From the NCBI RefSeq assembly GCF_014268655.2, contig NZ_JABWQX020000004.1, forward strand, positions 75,330 through 139,329: a DNA stretch of 64,000 nt, given 5' to 3'. Under the pieces are notes generated by a model, which was not told where the DNA came from, searched no databases, and saw only the letters and a list, made by a program, of their open reading frames with translations. Shown here piece after piece: positions 44,176 through 52,805 of this stretch (its first letter is position 1; each line of letters starts with the position of its first letter). A program made the position numbers and the translations under genes. Source of the stretch: Pseudomonas marvdashtae. GTDB lineage: Bacteria > Pseudomonadota > Gammaproteobacteria > Pseudomonadales > Pseudomonadaceae.

Positions 44176-45057
44176 ATGCCCATGCGTAACGATGCCGACG
44201 ACGACTTCGATGATGTACCGAGCCTGCGGATGCGGGCCGACATTCCCGATGACGATGACTTCCCGACCAACCGCGAGCCCCGCGTGCAAGCGCGTCCGGC
44301 ACCCGCTGCGGCGGCCAAGGTCAAGGCTCCCAGCACTGGGCCGTTGTGGGCATTGGTCGGCGCCCTGCTGTGTGCCCTGGCATTCCTGGCTTGGTGGAGT
44401 TTCCAGCAGATCTCCTTGATGGAACAACAGCTGGTGGCCACTCAGGAAAGCTTCGCGCGGATCAGTGAGGATGCGGCGGGACGCTTGCAGGATATTTCCG
44501 GCAAAGTGGTCGCTGGGCAGTCCAACGTGATGAGCGACAGTGAAGCGTTGAAATTGCAGATCAAACAGTTGGATAACAAGCTGCAGGACCAGGCACGGCA
44601 ATTCGAAGGCAAGCTGCAAGAACAATACAAACTCCTGCAAGGCGCGTTCGGTCCATCTGCCGACCTGGATAAGCAGCTGGCCCAGATGATTGCCCAGGAC
44701 TCCGAACAGCAGAACGCCTACACCCAGCTGCAAGCAGCCAATACCCAGCTTCAGGGCCAGGTCAAAACGTTGGCGGCTGAGGTATCAGCCTTGAAGAACC
44801 AGGGCGAGGGCGGCGCGCTGGATGCCCAGCTCAAGAGCATCGGTGCCGACATCACCGCTTTGAAAAGAGCCACCTCGAGCTCGGCCATCGAACGCCTGGA
44901 ACAGGACATGGTCGTGCTCAAGAGCCAACAGGAGAATCGTTCGGGCGGCTCTGCTGCGGAGTTCGATGCCTTCCGTGGTCAGGTCACGCGTAACATCAAT
45001 ACCCTGCAATCGCAGATCCAGTACCTGCAACAGCAACTGAGCAACCGGGCCCAGTGA
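44176..45057 (+). CDS. Single-span membrane protein with long coiled coil
   Basis: Protein of 293 aa: acidic cytoplasmic N-terminus (MPMRNDADDDFDDVPS), one membrane span near residues 55-75 (PLWALVGALLCALAFLAWWSF), then about 210 residues of coiled coil rich in Gln, Leu and Ala outside the membrane. Role unknown; the layout suggests a cell-envelope spacer. ATG at 44176 follows AAAGG. No neighbour explains it. Confidence 0.75.
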   Translation: MPMRNDADDDFDDVPSLRMRADIPDDDDFPTNREPRVQARPAPAAAAKVKAPSTGPLWALVGALLCALAFLAWWSFQQISLMEQQLVATQESFARISEDAAGRLQDISGKVVAGQSNVMSDSEALKLQIKQLDNKLQDQARQFEGKLQEQYKLLQGAFGPSADLDKQLAQMIAQDSEQQNAYTQLQAANTQLQGQVKTLAAEVSALKNQGEGGALDAQLKSIGADITALKRATSSSAIERLEQDMVVLKSQQENRSGGSAAEFDAFRGQVTRNINTLQSQIQYLQQQLSNRAQ

Positions 45058-45067
45058 CGCCCTGGAA

Positions 45068-45095
45068 CCTGTGGAAGCCAGCTCGCTTCCACAGG
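45068..45095. terminator. Hairpin after the coiled-coil gene
   Basis: CCTGTGGAAGC/GCTTCCACAGG 11-bp stem with a 6-nt loop; REP-like, no long T-run. Confidence 0.6.
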
Positions 45096-45189
45096 TTTGT
45101 GCTTGCCCTCGCAACAATCCCCTGAATACTCCCACATCACCCCGCGCCGTCTACGCTCTTGGAACATCAACAAGAACGAGGGCGCGCGC

Positions 45190-46029
45190 ATGGGATTGAT
45201 TCGAAAGATGGCCAGGCTGACGGCGTTGCTGTTTCTGGTAACACAGGTCCAGGCCGCCACTCCGGACGACGGCCAGGCAGCCCGGGCACTGCTGGAAAAG
45301 GCCCTGGCCTACTATGACGACTACGGCGACTATGCGTTCGCCGCCTTCAGCCGCCAAGGCGAGTTCGTCGACAAGGACCGCTACGTGTTTGTGGTCGACA
45401 CCCAAGGCGTGATGCTCGCCAGCGGCGGTCCCTCGTCAGCATTGATCGGGCGAGACGTTTCCGAGGTGTTGGGGCCGGATTTGCGCAAGGCTTTCAAGGA
45501 CGCACTGAAAACCCCTGAAGCCAGCGGTATCCAGCAGGCTGAGTACCGTTGGCAGAACTGGGCCGACGGCAAGGTCGAGCGCAAGCATGTGTACTTTCAG
45601 CGGGTCGGTGAGCGAATCCTCGCGGTCGGCTATTACCTGCCACGGGCCTCAGCCGAACAGGCCAGGGCGCTGCTGGACAAGGCGTCGGCCGACTTGTTGA
45701 AAAACCAGAAAGCGACGCTGACGGCGATCAACTCCCTCAAGGGCGGCTATCTTCAGGATGACCTGTATGTCTTTGTCGTCGACCTTGATACGCGACGCTA
45801 TGTCGGTCATGGCACCAACCTGCGCTTGATCAATACTGATTTTGCCAAGGTCAAGGATCCGGATAGCAAGCCTGTGGGCGAGCCGATATTGGCCATGATT
45901 GGTAAGCAGGATGCGGGGGAGTATGAGTATCGCTGGAAGAATCCGGTGACGGGGAAGGTCGAGAACAAGCATGCCTATTTGAAGAAGGCGGGGCATCTGC
46001 TGGTTGCGGTGGGGTATTACAGTCCTTGA
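45190..46029 (+). CDS. Periplasmic protein with two tandem Cache domains
   Basis: Protein of 279 aa with a signal peptide (residues 1-22, ...VTQVQA) and two similar single-Cache domains: one with RYVFVVD...AEYRWQNWADGKVERKHVYF...ILAVGYYLP, the second with LYVFVVD...EYRWKNPVTGKVENKHAYL...LVAVGYYSP. There is no membrane anchor after the domains and no kinase, chemotaxis or cyclase part, so it is a free periplasmic ligand-binding protein. Partner unknown. The ATG at 45190 follows CGAGGGCG. A G-rich tract and hairpin follow the stop. Confidence 0.82.
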   Translation: MGLIRKMARLTALLFLVTQVQAATPDDGQAARALLEKALAYYDDYGDYAFAAFSRQGEFVDKDRYVFVVDTQGVMLASGGPSSALIGRDVSEVLGPDLRKAFKDALKTPEASGIQQAEYRWQNWADGKVERKHVYFQRVGERILAVGYYLPRASAEQARALLDKASADLLKNQKATLTAINSLKGGYLQDDLYVFVVDLDTRRYVGHGTNLRLINTDFAKVKDPDSKPVGEPILAMIGKQDAGEYEYRWKNPVTGKVENKHAYLKKAGHLLVAVGYYSP

Positions 46030-46039
46030 GGTGGTTTCT

Positions 46040-46064
46040 GGGTTTTGGGTTCTGGGTTTCTGGG
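46040..46064 (+). other. G-quadruplex motif after the Cache gene
   Basis: Four GGG runs with loops TTTT, TTCT and TTTCT, starting 11 bp after the stop codon and touching the hairpin at 46064. Fits the canonical G3-N1-7 pattern. Confidence 0.7.
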
Positions 46065-46097
46065 TGTATATCCGTTACCGAAGAAACGGATATACAC
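46064..46097. terminator. 13-bp hairpin between Cache gene and rapA
   Basis: GTGTATATCCGTT/AACGGATATACAC perfect stem with an 8-nt loop; probable shared terminator of two convergent genes although T-runs are short. Confidence 0.7.
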
Positions 46098-46115
46098 ACG
46101 CAAAAACCGCTGAAA

Positions 46116-48962
46116 TCAGCCCGCCACCAACACCCGAATCGCCTCCAACCGCAACGCAGCCTTCTCCAGCATCGCCAGCCCTTGCTCGCGCTGCTGACGC
46201 AAAGCCTCCAGCTCGCTATCGCGCACGGTAGGGTTCACCGCTTGCAGCGCGGTCAGACGTGCCAGCTCCTCTTCGGTATCGGCTGCAAGGCGGCGTTGAG
46301 CCTCGGCCACGCGCTCGGCATGGCGCGGGATGATCTTCTCTTCGCCAGCATTGATCCGTGGTGACAGCTGGTCACGCTGGGCCTGGATGAACTTGTTGGC
46401 GCTGGCGCGGGGCACGCTTTCGAGCTGGTCGTTCAGGGTTTCGAACAAGACCCGGGCCGCCAAGTCGTTGCCGTTGGCATCCAGCAGGCAGCGCAGGGCG
46501 GCCGGTGGCAGGTAGCGGCCCAGTTGCAGCGAGCGTGGGGCAACCACTTCGCTGACGTAGAGCAGTTCCAGCAACACGGTGCCGGGCTTGAGTGCCTTGT
46601 TCTTGATCAGCGCCACGGCGGTGTTGCCCATGGAGCCGGACAGCACCAGGTCCATGCCGCCTTGCACCATCGGATGCTCCCAGGTGATGAATTGCATGTC
46701 TTCGCGAGACAGCGCCTGGTTGCGGTCGTAAGTGATGGTCACGCCTTCGTCGTCGCCCAGCGGGAAACTGGCGTCGAGCATTTTTTCGCTCGGCTTGAGG
46801 ATCAGCGCGTTGTCGGAATGGTCCTCGCTGTCGATGCCGAAGGCGTCGAACAGGGTTTCCATGTAGATCGGCAGGGCGAACTGGTCGTCCTGTTCGAATA
46901 TGGCTTCCACCAATGCGTCACCTTCTCCCGCACCGCCGGAATTGAGCTCCAGCAGACGATCACGGCCGGTATGCAGTTCGGCTTCCAGGCGTTCACGCTC
47001 GGCGCGCGCCTCGTCGATCAGCGTTTGCCACTCGCCGTCATCGGCTTCTTCCAGCAAGGGCAGCAGGCGCGGGCCAAACTGGTGTTGCAAGGCGTTGCCG
47101 GTCGGGCAGGTGTTGAGGAACGCATTCAGCGCTTCGTGATACCACTGGAACAACCTCGCCTGCGGGCTGGTTTCCAAATAGGGCACGTGCAGCTCGATCG
47201 TGTGTTTCTGGCCGATCCGGTCCAGTCGGCCGATGCGTTGTTCCAGCAGGTCCGGGTGCGCCGGCAGGTCGAACAGGACCAGGTGATGGGCAAACTGGAA
47301 GTTGCGACCTTCGCTGCCGATTTCCGAGCAGATCAGCACCTGGGCACCAAACTCTTCGTCGGCGAAGTAGGCGGCCGCGCGGTCTCGCTCAAGGATGTTC
47401 ATGCCCTCGTGGAACACCGTGGCCGGGATGCCGGAGCGCACGCGCAGGGCGTCTTCCAGGTCCATGGCGGTTTCGGCGTGCGCACAGATCACCAGGACTT
47501 TGGTGCGTTTGAGCATTTTCAACTGATCGATCAGCCACTCGACGCGCGGATCGAATTTCCACCAGCGCTCTTCTTCACTGGCGTCCGGCTGGGCCTGGAA
47601 GCTGACTTCCGGGTACAGCTCGGCGTGATCGCCCAATGGCAGTTCAAGGTATTCATCCGGGCACGGCAACGGATAGGCGTGCAGCTTGCGCTCCGGGAAG
47701 CCCTGTACGGCGGCGCGAGTATTGCGAAACAGCACGCGGCCGGTGCCGTGGCGGTCCAGCAATTCGCGAACCAGGCGGGCGCTGGCTTCGATATCGCCAT
47801 CGTTGACGGCGGTCAGCAGCGCTTCGCCTTCGTTACCCAGGAAACCATGGATGGTCTTGTGGGCTTCAGGCGACAGGCGACCTTTGTCCAACAGCTCCTG
47901 AACGGCCTCGGCCACCGGGCGATAGTTTTCGCTCTCGGCGCGGAAGGCCTTGAGGTCATGGAAACGGTTCGGGTCGAGCAGGCGCAGACGGGCGAAGTGG
48001 CTGTCTTGGCCCAATTGTTCTGGGGTTGCGGTCAGCAACAACACACCCGGGATCGTTTCGGCAAGCTGTTCGACTAGCGCGTATTGCGGGCTCACGTGGT
48101 CTTCATGCCAGACCAGGTGATGGGCTTCGTCGACGACCATCAAGTCCCAGCCGGCGGCGAACAGCGCGTCCTGGGCTTTCTCATCTTCCACCAGCCACTC
48201 CAGCGCCACCAGTGCCAGTTGGGTGTCTTCGAACGGGTTGCTGGCATCGCTTTCGATAAAGCGTTCTTCGTCGAACAGCGCAACCTGCAGGTTGAAGCGT
48301 CGGCGCATTTCCACCAGCCATTGGTGCTGGAGGTTTTCCGGCACCAGGATCAGCACACGGTTGGCGCGGCCGGACAGCAGTTGCCGATGGATGATCAGGC
48401 CGGCTTCGATGGTCTTGCCCAGGCCCACTTCGTCCGCCAGCAATACCCGGGGCGCGATGCGGTCGGCCACTTCACGGGCGATGTGCAGTTGGTGCGCGAT
48501 CGGTTGGGCGCGTACGCCACCCAGGCCCCAGAGCGACGACTGCAATTGGCGGCTGGTATGTTCCAGCGTGTGGTACCGAAGGGAGAACCAGGCCAATGGG
48601 TCGATCTGGCCGGCGAACAGGCGGTCGCTGGCCAGGCGGAACTGGATGAAATTCGACAGTTGGGTTTCCGGCAGCGTGACGACTTCGTTCTGGCCGTTGA
48701 GGCCGTGATAAACCAGCAGCCCATCGACGTCGTCGACTTCGCGCACGGTCATTTTCCAGCCTTCGAAGTGAGTGATCACATCGCCCGGCGAAAACCGTAC
48801 ACGGGTGAGGGGCGCATTCCGTAGCGCGTACTGGCGGGTGTCGCCAGTGGCCGGATAGAGCACGGTCAACAAGCGGCCGTCCTGTGCCAGAACGGTGCCT
48901 AAACCCAGCTCGGCTTCGCTGTCACTGATCCAGCGTTGCCCCGGTTGATACTGCTGCGCCAT
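46116..48962 (-). CDS. rapA: RapA/HepA, RNA polymerase-associated ATPase
   Basis: SWI/SNF-type ATPase of 948 aa that recycles RNA polymerase during transcription. Walker [16 protein letters not shown] with Lys183, DEAH box at residues 278-281 ([10 protein letters not shown]), and the helicase C region ([32 protein letters not shown]) are intact. Length is close to E. coli RapA (968 aa). It is divergent from small-protein genes and the phrS region, as in P. aeruginosa (PA3308). Confidence 0.95.
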   Translation of the reverse strand: MAQQYQPGQRWISDSEAELGLGTVLAQDGRLLTVLYPATGDTRQYALRNAPLTRVRFSPGDVITHFEGWKMTVREVDDVDGLLVYHGLNGQNEVVTLPETQLSNFIQFRLASDRLFAGQIDPLAWFSLRYHTLEHTSRQLQSSLWGLGGVRAQPIAHQLHIAREVADRIAPRVLLADEVGLGKTIEAGLIIHRQLLSGRANRVLILVPENLQHQWLVEMRRRFNLQVALFDEERFIESDASNPFEDTQLALVALEWLVEDEKAQDALFAAGWDLMVVDEAHHLVWHEDHVSPQYALVEQLAETIPGVLLLTATPEQLGQDSHFARLRLLDPNRFHDLKAFRAESENYRPVAEAVQELLDKGRLSPEAHKTIHGFLGNEGEALLTAVNDGDIEASARLVRELLDRHGTGRVLFRNTRAAVQGFPERKLHAYPLPCPDEYLELPLGDHAELYPEVSFQAQPDASEEERWWKFDPRVEWLIDQLKMLKRTKVLVICAHAETAMDLEDALRVRSGIPATVFHEGMNILERDRAAAYFADEEFGAQVLICSEIGSEGRNFQFAHHLVLFDLPAHPDLLEQRIGRLDRIGQKHTIELHVPYLETSPQARLFQWYHEALNAFLNTCPTGNALQHQFGPRLLPLLEEADDGEWQTLIDEARAERERLEAELHTGRDRLLELNSGGAGEGDALVEAIFEQDDQFALPIYMETLFDAFGIDSEDHSDNALILKPSEKMLDASFPLGDDEGVTITYDRNQALSREDMQFITWEHPMVQGGMDLVLSGSMGNTAVALIKNKALKPGTVLLELLYVSEVVAPRSLQLGRYLPPAALRCLLDANGNDLAARVLFETLNDQLESVPRASANKFIQAQRDQLSPRINAGEEKIIPRHAERVAEAQRRLAADTEEELARLTALQAVNPTVRDSELEALRQQREQGLAMLEKAALRLEAIRVLVAG

Positions 48963-49210
48963 GCTGCCTGACTCCCGCCGTGAAAAAGCCGGCTATCTTA
49001 ACGGAATGAGCCGTCAGACCAAAGGATTTACGCACGCATCCCGGCCTCATGTGGGCTTGCCCATCAACCACCCCAAGGGAACTTAAGCGGACTTCGCGAT
49101 CAAACAAGCTTGTGTGTGGGCAGGGCATAATGCCAACCGGGTCACAAGTTTCAGACCAGCGGTTCAAGCTGCACCCGCCACAGCCGACAACCTGAAGACA
49201 GGAGACCTTT

Positions 49211-49552
49211 ATGTTGCCACCCATGCTTCCTCTGAGCGCGGTACCCGTTACCGCGCAACAGGATCCGGTCCGCCCGCGACCGGACATACCGCCCGTGGTC
49301 CCCGTGCAGGAAAGCTCCAACGAAAGCACCATCGACCTGCAAAAGCGTGACCCGGAAGAAACCGCGCTGCTGCTGCGCGAGGAACAGCGTCGCAAGCATG
49401 AGCGCGAGAGACGCCGTCGTGAAGCCGATGAAGATCCTGAGGAGCACCTGGCTATACCCGGGACGGAACTGAACGCCGATAACACCGTGCCGGTTGTGCC
49501 GCTGGTGGAGGGGGAGTCGCGCCAGGGCCTGTGGGTCGATATTCAGATCTGA
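49211..49552 (+). CDS. Conserved hypothetical, charged low-complexity protein
   Basis: Protein of 113 aa, no membrane span: Pro-rich first third (RPRPDIPPVVPVQ), Arg/Glu-rich helix (EEQRRKHERERRRREADEDPEE) and a C-terminus ending GLWVDIQI. I do not recognise a domain. Position matches a hypothetical (PA3307-like) next to rapA. ATG follows ACAGGAGA. Confidence 0.72.
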   Translation: MLPPMLPLSAVPVTAQQDPVRPRPDIPPVVPVQESSNESTIDLQKRDPEETALLLREEQRRKHERERRRREADEDPEEHLAIPGTELNADNTVPVVPLVEGESRQGLWVDIQI

Positions 49553-49643
49553 TCCAGGCGAACCGAGCCGACAGGCTGGTCAACTTCGACGACAGCCCGC
49601 ATCATTGGGCGCATCCGCAACTCACGTACGATGCCGACACGCC

Positions 49644-49805
49644 ATGAGCCACGAAGACAAGCTGGTTGATCTTAGCGCTGAGCGCGCCAAGCGCGTTCAC
49701 GACCTCAACGAAAAGCGCCTCAATGAAGTCCGCCAGGCGTTCGAGCAGGCGATGCCGTTGGGCAAGCCGAAGAAAAAAACCAAAAGCAAACCGAAAAAGC
49801 GCTGA
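49644..49805 (+). CDS. Small basic protein with Lys-rich tail
   Basis: Protein of 53 aa: helical body (DLSAERAKRVHDLNEKRLNEVRQAF) and strongly basic tail (GKPKKKTKSKPKKR). Likely counterpart of PA3306. ATG at 49644 has no strong Shine-Dalgarno; the in-frame region before it is not conserved in look. May bind nucleic acid (inference). Confidence 0.68.
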   Translation: MSHEDKLVDLSAERAKRVHDLNEKRLNEVRQAFEQAMPLGKPKKKTKSKPKKR

Positions 49806-49819
49806 CCCCCCTCGATCCA

Positions 49820-49833
49820 TTGATGCAGATCAG
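49820..49833. promoter_or_regulatory. Near-match ANR/FNR box
   Basis: TTGATGCAGATCAG: 9 of 10 bases of TTGAT-N4-ATCAA. Exactly 50 bp upstream of the perfect box at 49870, centre to centre. Confidence 0.5.
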
Positions 49834-49869
49834 TTATTCCCCCTCCTTTTCGCTCAGTCACGAGCGTTA

Positions 49870-49911
49870 TTGACGCCGGTCAATTTTTATCCAGGCCTGA
49901 TTGGTTACCTT
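49870..49911 (+). promoter_or_regulatory. ANR-activated promoter of phrS
   Basis: TTGAC-GCCG-GTCAA (49870-49883) is a perfect FNR/ANR-type box. A -10-like TACCTT (49906-49911) places +1 near the A at 49918, so the box is centred at -41.5, the class II position. P. aeruginosa phrS is ANR-dependent. Confidence 0.8.
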
Positions 49912-49949
49912 GGCTCCAACGAAACAAGGGCAAGACCAGGAGGCCAGTC

Positions 49950-50066
49950 ATGTTTATCGATAATGTGGTGTTTGCCGGAGTGTTGACGGTCGGCCTCATG
50001 TTCGTGTTTTTCGCAGGTTTTGGATTATTCATCTGGAAAGACGCACACAAGCGCAAGAAGCCGTAA
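49950..50066 (+). CDS. 38-residue single-span membrane peptide in phrS
   Basis: ORF of 39 codons with a strong Shine-Dalgarno (CCAGGAGG) and ATG at 49950. The peptide has one hydrophobic span (residues 7-29, VFAGVLTVGLMFVFFAGFG) and a basic tail (KDAHKRKKP), typical of an inner-membrane micropeptide. It starts about nt 33 of the RNA. Confidence 0.8.
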   Translation: MFIDNVVFAGVLTVGLMFVFFAGFGLFIWKDAHKRKKP

Positions 50067-50101
50067 ATCTTTCCAGCGACAACGAGCACGCAAGGCATTT
50101 T

Positions 50102-50128
50102 GGGCGACTTCGGTCGCCCTTTTTTTTT
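50102..50128 (+). terminator. Rho-independent terminator of phrS
   Basis: GGGCGAC-TTCG-GTCGCCC with a stable TTCG loop and nine T residues. Confidence 0.94.
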
Positions 50129-50164
50129 GCGCCGCGATTGTTGGGCTTACAAAATCACTGACCT

Positions 50165-50202
50165 AAAAAAAAGGTGCGAACCGCAAGGGACGCACCTTTT
50201 TA
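50165..50202 (-). terminator. Rho-independent terminator of pit
   Basis: AAGGTGCG/CGCACCTT stem with A-run on the left and T-run on the right; serves pit on the minus strand. Confidence 0.85.
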
Positions 50203-50216
50203 CGTGCCGCTGGAAA

Positions 50217-51692
50217 TCAGCTGCCGATGGCTTTGGAGGCCAGCCAGAACAGTGCGGCAGACAAGGCCACCGTGGCCGGCAGGGTCAACACCCAGGCCAG
50301 CAGGATTGTCTTGACCGTGCCGCCTTGCAGGCCGCTCTTGTTGGCGACCATGGTGCCCGCCACGCCGGAAGACAGCACGTGGGTGGTGGACACCGGAAGG
50401 CTGAATATATTTGCCGCGCCGATCATGCAGGCAGTGGTGATCTGGGCGGACATGCCTTGGGCATAGGTCATGCCTTGCTTGCCGATCTTCTCGCCGATGG
50501 TCAATACCACGCGTTTCCAGCCGACCATGGTGCCCAGGCCGAGTGCCAAGGCGACCGCCAGGATCACCCAGAATGGGGCGTATTCGGTGGTGGCGGTCAG
50601 GTCCTTGCGCAGCTTGTTCAGGTCGTCTTTTTCACGCGCCGCCAGCCCAGGCAACTTGCCGACTTTTTTCGCCGTGTCGTCGAGGCAGAGCAGGTAGCGA
50701 CGGACTTCGATGCGGCTTTCCGACGGCAGCGAGTGATAGTCCGCCACGCCTTTGAGGGTGTCGAGCAACGCATTGATGGTCGGTTCGGTCTGCTGCGGGT
50801 TGCAACGGAATTTCTCCGGCAGGTCGCCTTCGACGCTTTTGCCCAAGGCCAGGAACTCGCCGAGGGACTCGTTGTTGCGCTTGTAGAACTGGCTCAGGTG
50901 CAGGGTCGCGTCGCGAGTGCGCTCGATCTGGTAGGTGGTGCTGTTCAGGTCGAGTACGAACTGCGCAGGCACGATACCGATCAATACCAGCATGATCAGG
51001 CCGATGCCTTTCTGGCCATCGTTGGAGCCATGGACGAAGCTCACGGCCATGGCGGAAATCACCAGCACCAGGCGGTTCCAGAATGGCGGATGCTTCTTGT
51101 CATCAATCTTGCGGCGCTGTTCCGGCGTCTTGTGCATCTTCGACAGCGGACGCCACCATTTCAGGCTGATCAACACCAGGGCCGCGATCAGGAAACCGGC
51201 CATCGGCGAGAACACCAGGGAGGCACCGATGTCGATCGCTTTCTGCCAGTTCACGCCGTCGCCCAACGGAATATCGTTGATCAGGGCGTTGGCCAGGCCC
51301 ACGCCGAGAATCGAGCCGATCAGCGTATGGGAGCTGGAGGCCGGAATACCGAAGTACCAGGTGCCCAGGTTCCAGGTGATGGCCGCTGCAAGCAGCGAAA
51401 ACACCATGGCCAGTCCGTGCCCGGTGTTCACATTGATCAGCAACTCCACCGGCAGCAAGTGAACGATGGCATACGCCACGCCTACGCCGCCCAGCAGTAC
51501 GCCGAGGAAATTGAACACACCGGAAAAGAACACCGCCAGGTGGGGCGGCATGGCTTTGGTGTAGATAACAGTGGCAACCGCGTTAGCGGTGTCATGAAAG
51601 CCGTTGATGAACTCGAAGGCGAGGACAAAAGCCAGGGCGAGCAAGAGGCTCACGAGCACCCAAGCATCCAGTCCGCTGAATAAATCGATCAT
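50217..51692 (-). CDS. pit: Low-affinity phosphate transporter (PiT family)
   Basis: Inner-membrane phosphate permease of 491 aa. Two PiT repeats: GFHDTANAVATVIYTKAM near residues 32-50 and VSTTHVLSSGVAGTMVANK near the C-terminus; PASSSHTLIGSILG is also present. The middle (about 220-350) is a long hydrophilic loop with an insert, as in Pseudomonas PitA-like proteins. Start ATG at 51692. Confidence 0.91.
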   Translation of the reverse strand: MIDLFSGLDAWVLVSLLLALAFVLAFEFINGFHDTANAVATVIYTKAMPPHLAVFFSGVFNFLGVLLGGVGVAYAIVHLLPVELLINVNTGHGLAMVFSLLAAAITWNLGTWYFGIPASSSHTLIGSILGVGLANALINDIPLGDGVNWQKAIDIGASLVFSPMAGFLIAALVLISLKWWRPLSKMHKTPEQRRKIDDKKHPPFWNRLVLVISAMAVSFVHGSNDGQKGIGLIMLVLIGIVPAQFVLDLNSTTYQIERTRDATLHLSQFYKRNNESLGEFLALGKSVEGDLPEKFRCNPQQTEPTINALLDTLKGVADYHSLPSESRIEVRRYLLCLDDTAKKVGKLPGLAAREKDDLNKLRKDLTATTEYAPFWVILAVALALGLGTMVGWKRVVLTIGEKIGKQGMTYAQGMSAQITTACMIGAANIFSLPVSTTHVLSSGVAGTMVANKSGLQGGTVKTILLAWVLTLPATVALSAALFWLASKAIGS

Positions 51693-52055
51693 GAAGGTTT
51701 TCTGACCCGGTCATAAGGGGGCGCGATTATGCCAGAAAACCGCGTTAATCGATGCATTGCCTGCTCATCGGTAACATTCTTCTACGAAATAACCGTGAGC
51801 AAACCTGTCCGGTCCCGGTGAGCCATCAGGAGCGCAACCCTTTGTTTAAAAGGCCAAATGCCCTGTGGGCAGGGTTCGCATCGAGATGGGAAGGGAGTAG
51901 GAATAGTCGTACGAAAAATCCAAAGCAGGACCGGCAATCAAGCTCTCCGGCCGATGGTGGAAGAGCACAACGGCCCGCTTTTGGCGGGCGCTCGATGCCG
52001 AGGGCCGGCCTGGGTGACGACCGGACACGGTAAGCAAGAACGTCCAGCCCGAGCG
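51693..52055. other. 363-bp gap, no gene recognised
   Basis: Contains the pit promoter region at its left end. I see a GCCCGC-TTTT-GGCGGGC hairpin near 51970 and several GGA triplets (for example GGGAAGGGAGTAGGA near 51890), but no promoter-terminator pair proving an RNA gene and no convincing ORF. Confidence 0.4.
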
Positions 52056-52256
52056 TTAACCCTCTTCGGCCTTGAGTTCTTTTTCGATCTTCTGAAGTTC
52101 CTGGCTGAAAGCCTGGTCCTGAACGGTGGCGCGTTTACGCCAAGGTTTGCGTTCCGGTTCTGGTTGCGCGGCGTAAGTGGTGATTTCCCCGCCGTAAACT
52201 TCCTTGTAACGTTGTTCCTGGCGCTCAAGTTCCGCGCGCAGTTCTTCTTTCGTCAC
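52056..52256 (-). CDS. Small charged hypothetical protein
   Basis: Protein of 66 aa, GTG start at 52256 after TTAGGT. Helical and highly charged (ELRAELERQEQRYKEVYGG at the start, FSQELQKIEKELKAEEG at the end), no membrane span. Not recognised. It is followed by no gene on the same strand for 360 bp. Confidence 0.6.
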   Translation of the reverse strand: MTKEELRAELERQEQRYKEVYGGEITTYAAQPEPERKPWRKRATVQDQAFSQELQKIEKELKAEEG

Positions 52257-52699
52257 AGTATTACCTAATGAGTTGAAATTAATCTGGTGATACGCACTGC
52301 ATGCAGACATGCAGACGGCCACGGCACCAGAGCTGATAGCTGACGTAGCATCAGGGCTTCGGATATTGCCGATACAGGGGAAGCGGTCATGGGTGCTTCA
52401 GGCACCGGCTTTTGGCACAACAGAGGCTCACTGTGATGCCGGAGACGGGCAAGCCTATTGGCCAAACCGTCACCGAACGCATTATAGCGGTCTGCCTGAA
52501 GAACACTATCAGTAAAAGTTGAACCGTACGTTGCCTTGTGTGAAGGGATGTTTGTATGTACTAGTTATGTCAAGAGAGTTTCAAGCTGTACCACAAGTTC
52601 AATATCGCTCCATCTGTTCAAGGCAATCGCGACGCCGTCCTGTAGTTTCATACGCCAGTAAGACGAGGCGAATCAAAAGGAACAAGCCGGGGGAGGGCG
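52257..52699. other. Gap before the PcaR boxes, no gene recognised
   Basis: A direct repeat of TGCAGAC near 52305 and a GGTGC/GCACC hairpin near 52390 are visible. Base composition is less GC-rich than the flanks. No ORF with a good start, no clear terminator. Confidence 0.4.
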
Positions 52700-52733
52700 T
52701 TGCGATTATCGGTCGGCGGTTCGATAATCGAAC
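52700..52733 (+). promoter_or_regulatory. Paired PcaR boxes before pcaR
   Basis: Perfect palindrome GTTCGATAATCGAAC (52719-52733) and an inverted partner with core CGATTATCG (52703-52711); core centres 19 bp apart. Known P. putida PcaR site: GTTCGATAATCGCAC. Confidence 0.82.
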
Positions 52734-52805
52734 GGTCTTGGCGTTAGACCCTTGCCTGTCCGCCCGGCAGCCGCTTGTAATAACCGTCATTCCAGAGGAT
52801 CCGAC

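Larger units (their letters stand above)
49918..50128 (+). ncRNA. phrS: PhrS-like regulatory RNA with small ORF
   Basis: Predicted RNA of about 210 nt from the ANR promoter (+1 near 49918) to the terminator at 50102-50128. PhrS of P. aeruginosa is about 212 nt, is ANR-activated, encodes a small peptide, and lies near the PA3306 gene close to rapA (PA3308); size, promoter type, ORF and location all agree here. In P. aeruginosa PhrS raises pqsR translation; P. fluorescens-type strains usually lack that system, so the target here is open. Confidence 0.78.

Noticed and set aside
46524..48077. Plus-strand ORF of 517 codons over rapA
   Set aside because: Antisense shadow; rapA has all helicase motifs in the other strand.
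50100..51683. Plus-strand ORF of 527 codons over pit
   Set aside because: Begins in the phrS terminator and is antisense to pit; His/Gln-rich nonsense translation.
51752..52033. Plus-strand ORF of 93 codons in the pit upstream gap
   Set aside because: No start signal; Arg/Ser/Pro-rich random-looking translation.
52265..52465. Minus-strand ORF of 66 codons in the gap before pcaR
   Set aside because: No ribosome-binding site, no recognisable domain, composition like non-coding DNA.
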